A stretch of 64,000 nt of DNA from Sophora flavescens (taxonomy: Eukaryota > Streptophyta > Magnoliopsida > Fabales > Fabaceae), in contig CM061070.1 in assembly GCA_030762895.1 (NCBI GenBank), positions 52,450,648 through 52,514,647 on the forward strand. Direction: 5' to 3'. The translations under genes were made by a program, and so were the position numbers. Positions 11,340 through 22,740 of the stretch are shown piece by piece. Under the pieces are notes generated by a model that made no database searches, had not been told where the DNA came from, and saw only the letters and a list, made by a program, of their open reading frames with translations. Position 1 is the stretch's first letter. Each line of letters starts with the position of its first letter.

Positions 11340-12180
11340 AAGATCTTCATTTCCTCCTTTGCTCTGCCGTCGTCCTCCGGGTGTGGGGTTCAGTGGGTGA
11401 GTCCTTGAGACCGTGACCGGGCGTCCGTGACGGAGGAGGGCCGTGCGGTGGCGGCCCGAAACCGTGGGTCGGGAGGCGAGCACGAGACCGAGAGAGAGAG
11501 GGAGGCCGAGCCCGAGAGAGGGGAGGGGCCGAGGGTGACTGCGATCGGGGTTTTGGCCGGTGGGTAGCCGCGACGCCGGACGAGTGACGGAGGAGGAGGG
11601 AGGGTAACCGAAGAGGGGTGAGTGGTGAGTGGTGACTGGTGAGTGCCGTGCCACCGTGGTGAGGACGAGAAACAGAGGAGGGTTGCAGATCCATGCAGCT
11701 AGGGTTGCAGAAAAAGAAGAAAAAAAAGAAACAGAGGGGGGACGAAGAAGCGGTGCGACGTGAGAGACTGTGACTCTGTGAGAGTGAGTGAGAGTCGAGA
11801 GAGGCGAGCCGAGACCGTGAGGGACGAGAGAGGGTCATCGGAGACTCGAGAGAGTCGAGAGGACAGGGGAGGAACCGAGGAAGGCCGAGGGGGGGACAGG
11901 GGAAGGGGAAGAAATGGTGAGGACCGTGACTCCGTGAGGCGTGAGGTGAGGGACAGGGGAAGAAACGGTGAGGAACTGAGGACCGTGAGGCGTGAGGTGA
12001 GGGACAGCCGGACAGGGGAAGAAATGGTGAGGAGGAAGAAATGGTGAGGATTGAGGAACCGTGAGGGAAGAAACGAGAGTCAGAGAGAGAGGATAAGAAG
12101 AATCCAGAACCAATCTTATCCACTGTGTGTGCCGTGTGTGTGGGTTGGGTTGGGTTGGGTGGGGTGGGAGGACTGAATTG
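11340..12180 (+). other. GC-rich, purine-skewed leader of the hAT transposase
   Basis: About 0.8 kb is dominated by GAG, GTGAG and GACCGTGAGG words on the + strand. At 11920-12050 near-repeats of GTGAGGGACAGGGGAAGAAA occur several times. The long frames on both strands here are low-complexity by-products of the skew. A GT-rich step at 11335-11340 (CAGGTAAG) and an acceptor-like end before 12530 (TTGAACAG) suggest an untranslated leader with an intron upstream of the ATG at 12550. Confidence 0.5.
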
Positions 12181-12549
12181 GGTGGGGGGAATTTTTTGGG
12201 AGGGAATTTTTTTTTAATTAAAAATTTTAGGTGGGAAATTAATTAAAATTTGTGAATAATATAGGAAAAATTTGAGAGAGAAATAAAATATATATTGATA
12301 TATTAATGTAATTACTGATTTAGTATATGTTTAGCTAGTATTTATTGTTCAAATTATATTCTAATAAATGATTTGTTGTATTAAATAATTTACTGTAATT
12401 ATTAATTAGATTATCTGTGTTTTGCTAATTACTAGTTTATATAAAAGTTTTCTTTTTGAAGGCTAGTTTAGATTAAAGTTGTAAGTTTGGTTGAATTATT
12501 GATTGATGTTTATTTATAAATATTGAACAGGTTGTATAAAATTTACACA

Positions 12550-15500
12550 ATGCCTCAAAGAGAAGAATTTCCTACACAGAGATTAGATGGTGCTCCGAGT
12601 GATGACATTGGATGGCATTTTGGAAACCCAGATGAGCGGAAGTCGTAACAATATCGAATGCAAACTTTGTCACAAGATAGTAAGAGGTGGCATTACAAGA
12701 TTGAAACAACATATAGCACATATGAAAGGACAAGTGTCTGGCTGTGCTAGAGTGAGCAAATTGGATAGAGAAGGTATGATGAAGCTTCTTCTTGAAGGAA
12801 AAGAAAAGAAAAATGACTCCAAAAAAAGAAAAGAAGAATTTGAAGCACGCCTGAGAGGAGAAGATGAAGATGAAGCTGAAGATGTGGATCACCTTATTGA
12901 TGAACGAATGAGGTTTGCTACACAGGAAAGCCTTAGATCACATCGCGAATGGAAAGACAGGCAACAATTTAGACAACAAACATGAGGGCGTGGAAATATA
13001 TATGAACAAGGTGGAAGCTCTCATGCGAGTGTTGGTGGGGGTGAAAGGCCTGAAGATATCACTCTAGAGTTGAGATCTACAAATATTGATCTTATGAGGA
13101 GCAAAAGCATGAAGCAACCAAAAATCAGTAAGGGTATCATGAAGACATTGAGGAGGAAGCTAGGAGAGGCAGTAAGCAAGTTTTTTATTTATGAACGCTT
13201 ACCTATGAATTTAGCTAACTCTCCTTGGTTGCATAATTTGATTGTTACTGCTTCTTGAGGTAGGTAAAGGGGTTAAATGTCCAACCCCTTATGAAATCTC
13301 AGATGTATATTTAGAGAATGAATACAGGGAAATGAAGAAGTGGTTCAACGTATTGAGAGGTACATGGAAAGAAAAAGGGGTGACAATAATGTGTGATGGT
13401 TGAATGGACGGTATCAACCATACTCATATTATGAATTTTTGGTGTATAGTAGTAAGGGGACAATTTTCTTGAAATCTATTGATGCTTCTGATGTTATTAG
13501 TAGAAACACAGATTACTACTTTCAGCTATTAGATAAAGTTGTTGAAGAAGTGGGGGAAGAGTTTGTTGTTCAAGTTGTTCTGAGATAATGAAGCAAGACT
13601 GAAAAGCGGTGGTCGACCCGATGGAGAAGCGGCCTCATGTGTATTGGTTTGCTTGTGCGGCTCATTGTTTAGATCTTTGCTTGGAGGATATAGGAAAAAA
13701 GAAAAATGTACAGAAGTTATTAACTGATGCAAAGACTGTGACAAATTTTCTCTATAACCATATATGGACAATCGATCTCATGAAAAAATATCTTGGAGGT
13801 AGAGAAATTGTCCGTCCTGGTGTTACCCGATTTGCAACGCAGTTCCTACAACTTCAAGCAATTGTACAGCAAAAGCAAGGTCTGAGAAACATGTTCAACT
13901 CCGAAGAGTTTAGGCGATCTAAATTTGGTAAAGCGAGAAATGGACCGTCATATGAAGCAAGAACAATTGTTAATGACAAGTGAATTCAGGAGTAAGTCCC
14001 AAGACATATTGAAGGTGTTTGAGCCTTTAGTAAAAGTTTTGAGACTTGTTGATGGTGACGAGAAACCAACCATGGGTTTCATATATGAAGCCGTTGATAG
14101 AGCTAAACAAGCAATTAGACAAAATTCTCGTTATCATTCCAGATATAATGATTTAATAGACAAGCGATGTAGTTACATGCATTCCGATCTTCATTCTGCC
14201 GGTATGTTGATATAATTTATAAATTTATTTTTATCATGTAATTTTATACTTATACTTTCATCCATAATAATATGTTATCCTTTTTTAGGTTATTTTCTTA
14301 ATCCGCAATTTCAATACGGAGTTGAACATGGGGATGATGTCTATAAAGAAACGTTTGAAGGAACAAATAGAGTCATCTTCAGAATAGAAAGAAACATTGA
14401 TGATCAGATTAAAGCTCTGAACCTTTTAAACTTATAATTCATTATTTATCAAATGAAGATATTTACATATTGATATATTATGTTATATTTCACAGTTAGT
14501 ACTTTTTAGAGATAAGGTTGAAACATTTGGTACTCCTCAAGCTCAAGCAGCTTGGTCTAAGATGAATCCAGGTAAAATAATATTTTTTTATAAATCAATG
14601 AACTTTAACTTTATTTTTTAATATAATAACTAATAATTTGTTTAACTTTTGTTGCTCCTTTAAAAAGCTGAATGGTGGTCCTTTTTTGGTGTATGTGCTC
14701 CTGAGCTTAAACGTGTGGCTATAAAAGTTCTTAGCCAAACAACTTCAGCCACAAATTGTGAGAGAAATTGGAGCACATTTAGTTATATCCACACAAAGAC
14801 AAGGAATAGATTGAAGTATAAAAAGCTGCAAAAGCTTGTCTTCACGCACTACAATATGAAATTGAAAATGAGGCATCAAATGAGAAAAAGTCAAGATGAA
14901 ATTGAAGCAAGTTTTAATCCTATCAATCTTGATTATATATTTCAAGAAGATGCATTATCTCCATGGATTGAAGAGAGAGAATATCCACTATTAGATGGAG
15001 TACAAAATGCAGAATGGTTGCCTCTAGTGGATACAGATGATGAAGATGTGGAAGTTGTTGATGATAATGATGATTCTAATGAAGATGGTGGTGGTTTAAG
15101 TCCACCAAGTAATAATAGTGGTGATGGGGGTGGTGATGTAGAAGCTGAAGAAGGTGGCGGTGATGATGATGGTGATGGTGATGATGATGGGCAATTTCAA
15201 AATGATCCATCTAAAGATTCACCATATAATAGGCGTTATAGGAGCTTGACTGATATGGCTCTTCCTCGGTAGTTCATTACCCGAGAGCAAGCAGAGAGGT
15301 GGGTCACATTCGAGGAGAGGAAAAAGAAAAGCAGAATTTTCTACTTGAAGATTCTTCCTCTTCTAGTATTGTACAAAGTTTTAGTGACTTTGGTATTGAT
15401 GATTCTTCTCGAGTAGTCAACAACCTCATCCACCTTATTATCAATATCCTTATTTCAACACATATAACACATACGCAAGTGATCAAGCTCCCTCATACTA

Positions 15501-15657
15501 CCAACCATCAATGAATTATCAAGATCCTTATCATCAAGAATCAAGTGGTGGATTTTTTGATTATGTCTTTGGACAAGGAGCTACGAAGATGATAGTCAAA
15601 GTGAGAATAGAGGTTATGAACCACCACGTCATTCCACCATGTGGTAGCAATTATCAA
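12550..15657 (+). pseudogene. hAT transposase with BED zinc finger, DUF659 region and C-terminal dimerisation domain
   Basis: The transposase cuts and pastes the element. From the ATG at 12550, an N-terminal BED finger reads C-x2-C then H-x4-H (CKLCH near 12659, LKQHIAH near 12706), followed by a K/E-rich linker. The DUF659-like core is at about 13070-13780, and the hAT C-terminal dimerisation region at about 14680-14870 (S-A-T-N-C-E-R-N-W-S). An acidic D/G-rich stretch follows (15020-15200), then a Y/Q/P-rich tail to 15657 before a GTAAG donor. Introns are plausible at 14200-14289, 14437-14495 and 14572-14667. The frame changes near 12640, and stops near 12983, 13257, 13401 and 13586 make it non-functional. 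Its family resembles the plant BED-DUF659-hAT proteins. Confidence 0.85.
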
Positions 15658-16111
15658 GTAAGTTCAATTTTTATTATCTTTGATTCATATATTTGTTAAT
15701 TATTATTATTATTATTTTAAATTTATTAATTTATTTACTTTTTATCTTTTTTTTTTGTAGTGAAGACGTATCTCTAAGTGGTGACAATGTGACGTTATTT
15801 TAGAATCACAATTGCAGCTGGGTGTATGTATTCCTATATGTGACACTAATATCTTTTTATTTGTGATTCATATATATTTATGCACTATTAAGTTTCTGAC
15901 CTTCTTACTTCTTTGTAATTTTGTACTTATATATGCTTAAAAGTTTTATTTATAATTTATTTTCACTAAATTAAGTTTAAATTATTCATAAACATAATAC
16001 AATGTATTAAAAATGAATAGAAATTTGTGCAACATCATTAATAAAAGATATATAAAGAATTACAAAAAAAAATTGATTTATTTTCAATTTGTGAATTTTT
16101 CAAATCGTTTC
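15658..16111 (+). other. 3' untranslated, AT-rich part of the hAT element
   Basis: No frame is supported. It begins with a splice-donor-like GTAAG and holds a T-rich acceptor-like TTTTTTTTGTAG near 15761, then AT-rich sequence up to the right subterminal repeats. Confidence 0.5.
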
Positions 16112-16192
16112 ACGCCACAGCGGCCGCATTACGCATCGCAGCGGCCGCAATGACCGCAACCGCAGCGACCGCAACCGCAATTTAAAACCCTG
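16112..16192 (-). repeat. Right hAT subterminal and terminal repeats
   Basis: Repeated GCGGCCGCA and ACCGCAACCGCA words lead into the right terminal inverted repeat that ends ...AAAACCCTG at 16192. Confidence 0.88.
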
Positions 16193-16200
16193 ATGATAAG
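16193..16200. repeat. Right 8-bp target duplication of the hAT element
   Basis: ATGATAAG is identical to 10783-10790. The LINE ORF1 sequence resumes immediately after it. Confidence 0.96.
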
Positions 16201-16962
16201 GAGCCTGCTAAGGTGCACATGGAAAAACCTAATGTTGACCAGGTGGATAAAGGGAAGCATGTTCAAGTGGATCCTACTGTGCTTGAGGTGGAGAGCATCC
16301 ATGAAGATGATCTTATCCACAAAACTCCACAACAGTTGTAGAAATTAAAGGAAGATTCCATAAAAGATCCAAATCCTCTTCTTGGATTCATTCATGATCA
16401 GGATGGACAAAATTTAATTGTGGAGGACTCTCAAGATAAGTCTCTTGAATCCCCATCTATTAATGTAATTCATAGCAATGATTTAGCGGTTAGCCAACAA
16501 AATTTAATTGTTCCAGATTCTCTTGAAAATTATGTTAAATCTACCTCTTAGAATGCTGCATTATCTGTCCAGCAGGTTAGTCCAGTTGTTAATCACAATA
16601 TGTCTGGTTCAGGGAACATTTCGGAGGGTTCTTCAAGTTTAGTTGGTCAAAACAGAAGAATTGATACTATAGTCACCCCATCTGTTGTCAGAAATGAAAT
16701 GGTGACTAATGATATCAGAACTGTGGGAAAATTTTGGGGAGATAGAGTGGAGGAAGAGGAAGAAGAGGATATCTCTACCTCTCAAAATGCAGGACTCAAT
16801 CCAGACAAGTATCTAAAGGCTGCAACTGAGGAAGGACATGACAACTTTACTCCTGTTCTTTCCAAATCTAGAAAGAAAAAGATGAAGAAAAATGCTAAGC
16901 AAGCTCAAAAGGATGCTTATGATACCGGGTCTAAGGGTGGCTCATTATCATTAGTAATATGA
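16201..16962 (+). pseudogene. LINE ORF1 protein, C-terminal part
   Basis: This low-complexity, S/N/E-rich tail of the LINE ORF1 protein continues past the hAT insertion. Two in-frame stops interrupt the first part (near 16339 and 16549), and an open frame runs from 16600 to 16962. It has an acidic EEEEEE-like patch (about 16747-16770) and a basic K-rich patch near 16870. The tail carries no catalytic motif. Its stop codon overlaps the start codon of ORF2 as ATGA. Confidence 0.8.
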
Positions 16963-19900
16963 AGATCCTCTATTGGAATTGTAGAGGACTTGGTAATGCA
17001 GACACAAGATCTGTATTGAAGAAATTGTGTATGACCAATAAACCAGACTTCGTTTTCCTTTCAGAGCCCTGGATTGACTTTGATGATGTTCCCAATTATT
17101 TTTGGAGACACTTAAATTTACAGCTATTCTTTGTCAGTGATAGAAGAAGTAATCTTCCAAACTTGTGGGGCTTGTGTAATCCTTTGTATGCTCCAGCTAT
17201 GATCTCTAATTCTTCTCAGCAAGCTTCTTTTAGTGTTTCTGTTGAGGGAAAGGATATCTACATTAGTGCTGTTTATGCTAGCACAAATTATATCTTAAGG
17301 AGGCAGTTATGGACTGAGCTCTCTAGTCAGCTAGCTATGTTTGTGGGTCCTTGGTGCATCATTGGGGATTTTAACACACTGTTGGGGGCTCATGAAGTTA
17401 GAGGGACTAATCTCCCCTTAAGGCTTCCCACAAATGAGTTTAAGTCTTTCAGACTTTCACTGAAGCAGGTAATTTAACTCATCTCCCTACTAGAGGCTCT
17501 GCTTATACATGGAGTAATGGCAGAAGAGGGCTTTCTTTAACTGAAAAAAGGCTGGACAGGAGCATCTGCAATAATGAGTGGCTTGATTATTGGTCTCATA
17601 CATCTTGTTGTACCCTTGTGAGGAGCAAATCTGATCATTTTACCTTGCTTCTTGTTGCTAACAAAGCTGTCTCCACGTATCCTTCATCCTTTAAATTTCA
17701 TAAGATGTGGATCCAACATTCTGATTGCAGAAGATTGATTCAGGAATCTTGGTCAATTCCAGTTCAAGGCTGCCCTATGTTCATATTGTCCCAAAAGCTA
17801 AAAAACACTAAAGCTGCTCTAAGGGATTGGAATAATAATGTTTTTGGGAATGTCCATTTGGGAGTTGAGAAGGCTATAGAAGCTGCTAATGTTATTCAAC
17901 AGCAAATTAATGCTAATGGTGCCTCGGATAGCTTATTGGAGCAAGAAGTGTTGGCTCAAATGAATCTTCAGAGTGCTCTTAGTTTGGGGGAAGAATTTTG
18001 GAGGGAGAAAGCAAGGGTCACTTGGCATTGTAAAGGGGATAGAAACACAAGTTTTTTCCACAGGTTAACCAAAATCAGATATCCTTCTAAGGCAATGACA
18101 ATGTTGAGAAATGGAGATGATATTCTGGACAGCCCTGATGACATTGAGCAGCATGTTTTGTCCTACTTCTCCAATCTGTATGCAACTTCCAATGACTGTT
18201 TGGATAATGATCTGATCTCAAAAGAAGTGCCTAATACTGTTTCTCAAGCTGATAATGACATGCTAACAAAGCTGCCTTCTCAGGAAGAAATTAAAAGAGC
18301 AGTTTTTGAAATGAATGGGGAAGGCGCCCCTGGCCCGGATGGGTTTGGTGGCTGCTTCTATCAAGAGTTTTGGGACATTGTTGCCCAGGATGTTTGTTGC
18401 TCTGTCACTCAATTCTTTGAGCAAGGATGGTTGCTGCCCAACATGAATTCAAACAATGTTGTTCTGATTCCTAAAAGGTCTGGAGCTGACAAGATTGATG
18501 AGTTTAGACCTATAGCTTTGGAAAATTTCCAATTCAAGCTCATCACCAAAGTCTTGGCAGACAGGATTGCATTTATAGCTCCTTGCGTAGTTGCGTAGTC
18601 TCTCATCAACAAAGGGGGTTCATTAAGGAGAAGCATATTCATGACTGCATAGGCATAACCTTTGAAGCCATTAACCTTCTAGATTACAAATCTTTTGGTG
18701 GAAACATTGCTCTCAAGCTACATATTAAAAAAGCTTTTGATACATTGGATTGGTCTTTCGTTCTTAAAGTGTTGGAGGCTTTTGGATTTAATTCAATCTT
18801 TTTGTAACTGGATCAAGACAGTTTTAGGTTCTGTAAAGTTGTCTTTTATTGTAAATGGAAAACCTATTGGTTTCTTTGCTTGCAAAAGAGGGGTGAGGCA
18901 AGGTGACCCTCTGTCCCCTCTTCTCTTTTGTCTAGCAGACGATGTTTTGAGCCGTGGCATCTCTTTCCTAGTTGACTCTGGCTTGTTGCAGCCAATGTCA
19001 GGGCCTAAAAACTCAACTACTCCAAGCCATTCCTTTTATGCTGATGATGTGATGGTATTCTGCAAGGGTTCTAAAAGGAACTTGGAGAATTTAATGAGGC
19101 TAATTAATGACTATAGTGTGGTTTCTAGACAGTACCTGAGTTTGAACAAATGCAAATTCTACATTGGTAATGCTGCTCCAAGGAAAGTTGCTCAGATTGC
19201 TAATGTGCTTGGTTTTGGTGCTGGATCCTTGCCTTTCACTTACCTAGGTGTCCCTATTTTTAAAGGAAAACCGAGGAAGCTTCACTTACAACCTATTGCA
19301 GACAAAATCATTTCAAAGTTGTCTTCATGGAAAGGCCATCTGCTTTCTACAATGGGCAGAATTGAGCTAGTCAAATCAGTAATCCAGAGTATGCTTCTTC
19401 ACAGTTTTAGAGTGTATACCTGGCCTGTTGCATTGCTTAAGCAACTTGATTGCTGCATCAGAAACTTCATTTGGGGTGGGAGTATATCTGTCAAAAGGGC
19501 TGTCACAGTAGCTTGGAAAAAAATTTGCTTTCCCTTCAAGGAAGGTGGTTTGGGAATCAAGTCTTTAAGGACTACTAATGAGGCTGCAATGCTAAAGCTA
19601 GTATGGGATGTTTGTTGTTCTAATGAAGAATGTGGAATTTTTCTTAGAAACAGATTCCTAAGTCACAAATGGCCTTCCATTAAATATGTGAAGTCTTCAA
19701 TTTGCCCTGGAATCAAAGGGAAAATAACAACGGTGATGTCTATTGCTATTTGGGAAATTGGTGATGGCACAAAAATAAATTTCTGGCTGGATAACTGGTA
19801 TGATGTTCCTATTGTTGATCTGCTTGGTCTTCCAGTCAGCTTGCACCACAATCTCAAAACTTCAATGGCAGAATTCATTGATAATGGTAGCTGGGCAGTT

Positions 19901-21070
19901 CCTTCATACTTGCTCAGCAAGCTAACCTCTGCTGGTGTGGATTTAACCAAGGTGCATGTGCCAAATTATCCCGCCTCTGACTGTCTGATCTGGAGGAAGT
20001 CAAACTCTGGACTTCTTACATTTAAGGATGCTTTTGGGTTCTATAAACCATCTGCCCCTTAAGTGATCTGGTCAAAGTTTCTTTGGAATGAAGTAATCCC
20101 TCCCTCTAAGCCCTTCATCACTTGGAGGTTAATTTATAAAAGGCTTTCCATTGATGACAACATGCAGAAAGCTGGTTGCACCACTGTCTCAGTTTGCTCT
20201 GTGTTATCAAAGTTGTGAATCAGCTGCTCACTTATTCTTGCACTGCTCTTTTGCTAAAAAGCTTTGGTGTTGGCTTAATGAGACTCTTTGCTGCAAAATC
20301 GATCTCTGCTCTTTTCAGTCTCTTCTGTCCATCTTTGATAAAGCCTGGAGCCCCCAATTAGAAACCATCATTTCTACTGCAGTTATCAACATCATTTGGG
20401 TGGTTTGGTTTTGTAGGAACAAATTGAAGTTTGACAATAAACAGGTCTCTTTTCGAGAAGCTATGAGCTTATCAAATCTTCTGTTTTTTTGTCAGGTAAC
20501 TTGACAAAGAAGCATATGCAATACTCAATTCAGGAGCTGGCCATCCTAAGACATTTTCAGGTCACTGGCAACCCGAGAAAACAGATGATAGTTAAGCCTG
20601 TTTATTGGGAAGCTCCTCCTTGTGGTTGGATAAAAATTAACACAGATGGAGCTGCTAAGGGAAGTCCATGGCCTGCAGGTGGAGGGGCAATTTTTAGGGA
20701 CATAAGTGGATCTGTTTTGGGCTGTTTTGCAGATTACTATGGCTGCTGTGATGCCTTCCATGCTGAATTATCTGCTGTTATCTCTGCCATTCATATAGCA
20801 AAGGATAGAGGTTGGAACAAAGTGTGGCTTGAGAGTGATTCCTCTCTTGTGGTGGCTACTGTTTGATCAAGACCTGAAATTGTGCCTTGGGATATTAGAA
20901 TCAAATGGAGAAATTGTCTCCACATTTGTGCTAGCATAGATTTCAAATTCTCTCATGTTTTTAGAGAAGCCAATATGTGCGCGGATAAACTAGCTAATTT
21001 TGGTGTTTCTTCCCAATGCTACTCTTGGTGGGATCTTATTCCTGGTTTCATTAGGATTGAGTTTTATTGA
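16959..21070 (+). pseudogene. LINE ORF2 polyprotein: endonuclease, reverse transcriptase, zinc finger, RNase H
   Basis: ORF2 encodes the enzymes of target-primed reverse transcription. The endonuclease (16959-17640) shows W-N-C-R-G, S-E-P-W, G-D-F-N and the terminal S-D-H motifs. The reverse transcriptase (about 18260-19450) shows G-P-D-G, R-P-I-A-L, RQGDPLSP and the catalytic FYADDV at about 19034. The zf-RVT finger is at about 20090-20290, and plant-type RNase H at 20600-21010 (starting I-N-T-D-G, ending ADKLANFG). Breaks: a frameshift near 17450, an 8-bp tandem duplication at 18584-18599, a frameshift near 18805, a stop at 20060-20062 and others near 20200, 20500 and 20863. The start overlaps the ORF1 stop. 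The copy is dead. Confidence 0.93.
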
Positions 21071-21282
21071 TAGGTGTGGGTTCCCTATGTATAGATTTAA
21101 GTAGCTTCCTTCTTTCCCATGGGTTTGGTTTGGTCCCCCATGCTATTGTTCTCTTTAATTTCATTTTTTCAATTTATTGGGGTGTGCTGCAAATGATGAA
21201 TAGGGCTTGAGGTGTCAACCTAGTTGGGATATCCTGCTCTATAGTGATGCCTTTGCATGCCTTTCTTGTTTTAAAAAAAAAA
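21071..21282 (+). other. 3' untranslated tail and poly(A) of LINE copy C
   Basis: It carries the tail shared by all four copies: a GGTTTGGTCCCCC-like stretch, an AATTTATTG-like signal region, CCAACCTAGTTGGGAT, TAGTGATGCCTTTGCATGCC, then poly(A) at 21273-21282. Confidence 0.85.
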
Positions 21283-21555
21283 GTACTTTAGAAATGTTAT
21301 TTTAATTTCTGGTAATCGTGAGAAAATTTATACACTTATTTAGTTTTCGAAAATTCAATGTGTGTGATTAGTTGGCATACTTGTGAAAATTCATTTGAGA
21401 ATATTGTATTTAATTATCTAAGTTTCTAGTATATAAATGGAATTTTATTTATTTCTCTCTCCGGGCAATTGAGGTAAGACCAGTAGTCAAATTTTTTTAA
21501 TTGATAAATTTTAAATTTATCAAATGTTTATCAGTTATATACTGCATGATGCTGT
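21283..21555. other. AT-rich spacer between LINE copies C and D
   Basis: No gene, repeat unit or element end could be recognised here. Confidence 0.5.
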
Positions 21556-22735
21556 ACAACTTTCAGTAAGAAGAAGATGGTCGCAGTTGCTTGGAAAAAA
21601 ATGTGATCACCTGTTGAAGTAGGTGGTTTAGGCCTTAGGTCTTTAAGGAAGCTTAATGCAGCAGCTCTCCTTAAGTTAACTTGGAAGCTGTTTTCTTCTA
21701 CTGAGCAATGGGCAGCATTCTTAAAGTCTAGATTTTTTAGGCATGGAATCCCTATGATCAATTACATAAAGTCATCTCTGTGGCCTGGTATTAAAGTTAA
21801 TTTACACCATGTGAATGCTGAAACTTGTTGGCAAATTGGTAATGGTGCATCAATCTGCTGTTGGAATGATATTTGGCTTGACAGGTCAATTGTTGCTATG
21901 CTTAATCTGCCATCCAATCTGCATAATTCCCTAAACTCTTCAGTAGCAGACTTCATAAAAAATAAGCAATGGAATTTTCCAAACTCTATTGCCTCTAGAT
22001 ATCTTGATCTTGTTGCTAAGATTGCTAAAGTTCCTATCCCAGTTTTCAAAGCTAAAGACAAACTGGTCTGGAAGAGTTCAGCTACTGGTGATTTGTCTTT
22101 TAAAGAAGCTTACTCTTTTCTTTCTCAACCTCGGCCTTGATTCTCCTGGGGAAAACTAATTTGGAATGCAGTTATCCCCCCATCCAGGTCTTTCATTGTT
22201 TGGAGGTTACTTCATAACAAGATGCCAACTGAGGATCAGCTTAAATTGAGAGGTTGCACCACTATTTCTGTTTGCAGCCTTTATTTTTAGGATGAGGAAT
22301 ACAACAGTCATTTGTTTTTAAGTTGCCTTTTTTCTAGAAAGGCTTTGGGACTGGTTTGGCTCTCTCATTAAAGTTCAAATAGACACTTTCTATGTCTCTT
22401 CTGTTTTAGCATGCTGCAACCTTCATTGGAGTCCACAAGTCAAAGATATTGTCCTTGCTTGTTTGATGAACATTTTCCACACAATCTGGCTCTGCAGAAA
22501 TAAATTAAAGTTTGATAGCAAGTTAATTTCTTTCCATTCAGCTATCAACATGATTGTTAGCTCGACTTCCCTAACAGGCAATTTATCAAAAGGTTATATG
22601 TCTTCTTCTATGGATGAATTCCCGGTTCTCAAATCATTCTCAGTTACTGGCCACCCGAGAAGTGATCCCCTTCTATTAAACAAGTAGATTGGATTCATCC
22701 TCTGTGTGGTTGGATCAAAGTGAATACTGATAGTA

Positions 22736-22740
22736 GTTGT
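22736..22740. repeat. Probable left target duplication of the solo LTR (GTTGT)
   Basis: GTTGT precedes the LTR and GTGGT (23696-23700) follows it: four of five match. One copy between the two LINE halves gives continuous RNase H-like sequence apart from a nearby frameshift. Confidence 0.6.

Larger units (their letters stand above)
10791..16192 (+). mobile_element. hAT DNA transposon inserted in LINE ORF1
   Basis: This is a complete 5.4-kb hAT-superfamily element. The ends are inverted repeats: the left starts CAGGGTTTCAAAATGCGG, and the right read on minus starts CAGGGTTTTAAATTGCGG. Perfect 8-bp duplications (ATGATAAG) flank it. Just inside each end are GC-rich clusters of TTGCGG/CCGCAA motifs, in sharp contrast to the AT-rich surroundings; such subterminal repeats are typical transposase-binding regions. 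The transposase gene is on the + strand and broken. The insertion is younger than the host LINE. Confidence 0.95.
9745..21282 (+). mobile_element. LINE copy C, the most complete L1-type element, split by a hAT transposon
   Basis: This is an L1-type non-LTR retrotransposon with ORF1 (9804-10790 and 16201-16962), ORF2 (16959-21070), the family 3' tail and poly(A) at 21273-21282. The 5' edge is approximate; it is placed where the sequence turns into an untranslated leader before the first ATG at 9804. A 5.4-kb hAT element sits inside ORF1. ORF2 has at least four frame breaks, so the copy is dead, but all domains can be read: endonuclease, reverse transcriptase, zf-RVT finger and RNase H. No target duplication was recognised at the two ends. 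Confidence 0.9.

Noticed and set aside
11347..12123. 258-residue minus-strand frame rich in S, P, R and H
   Set aside because: It is opposite the purine-skewed hAT leader; low complexity and no start context. Composition explains the open frame.
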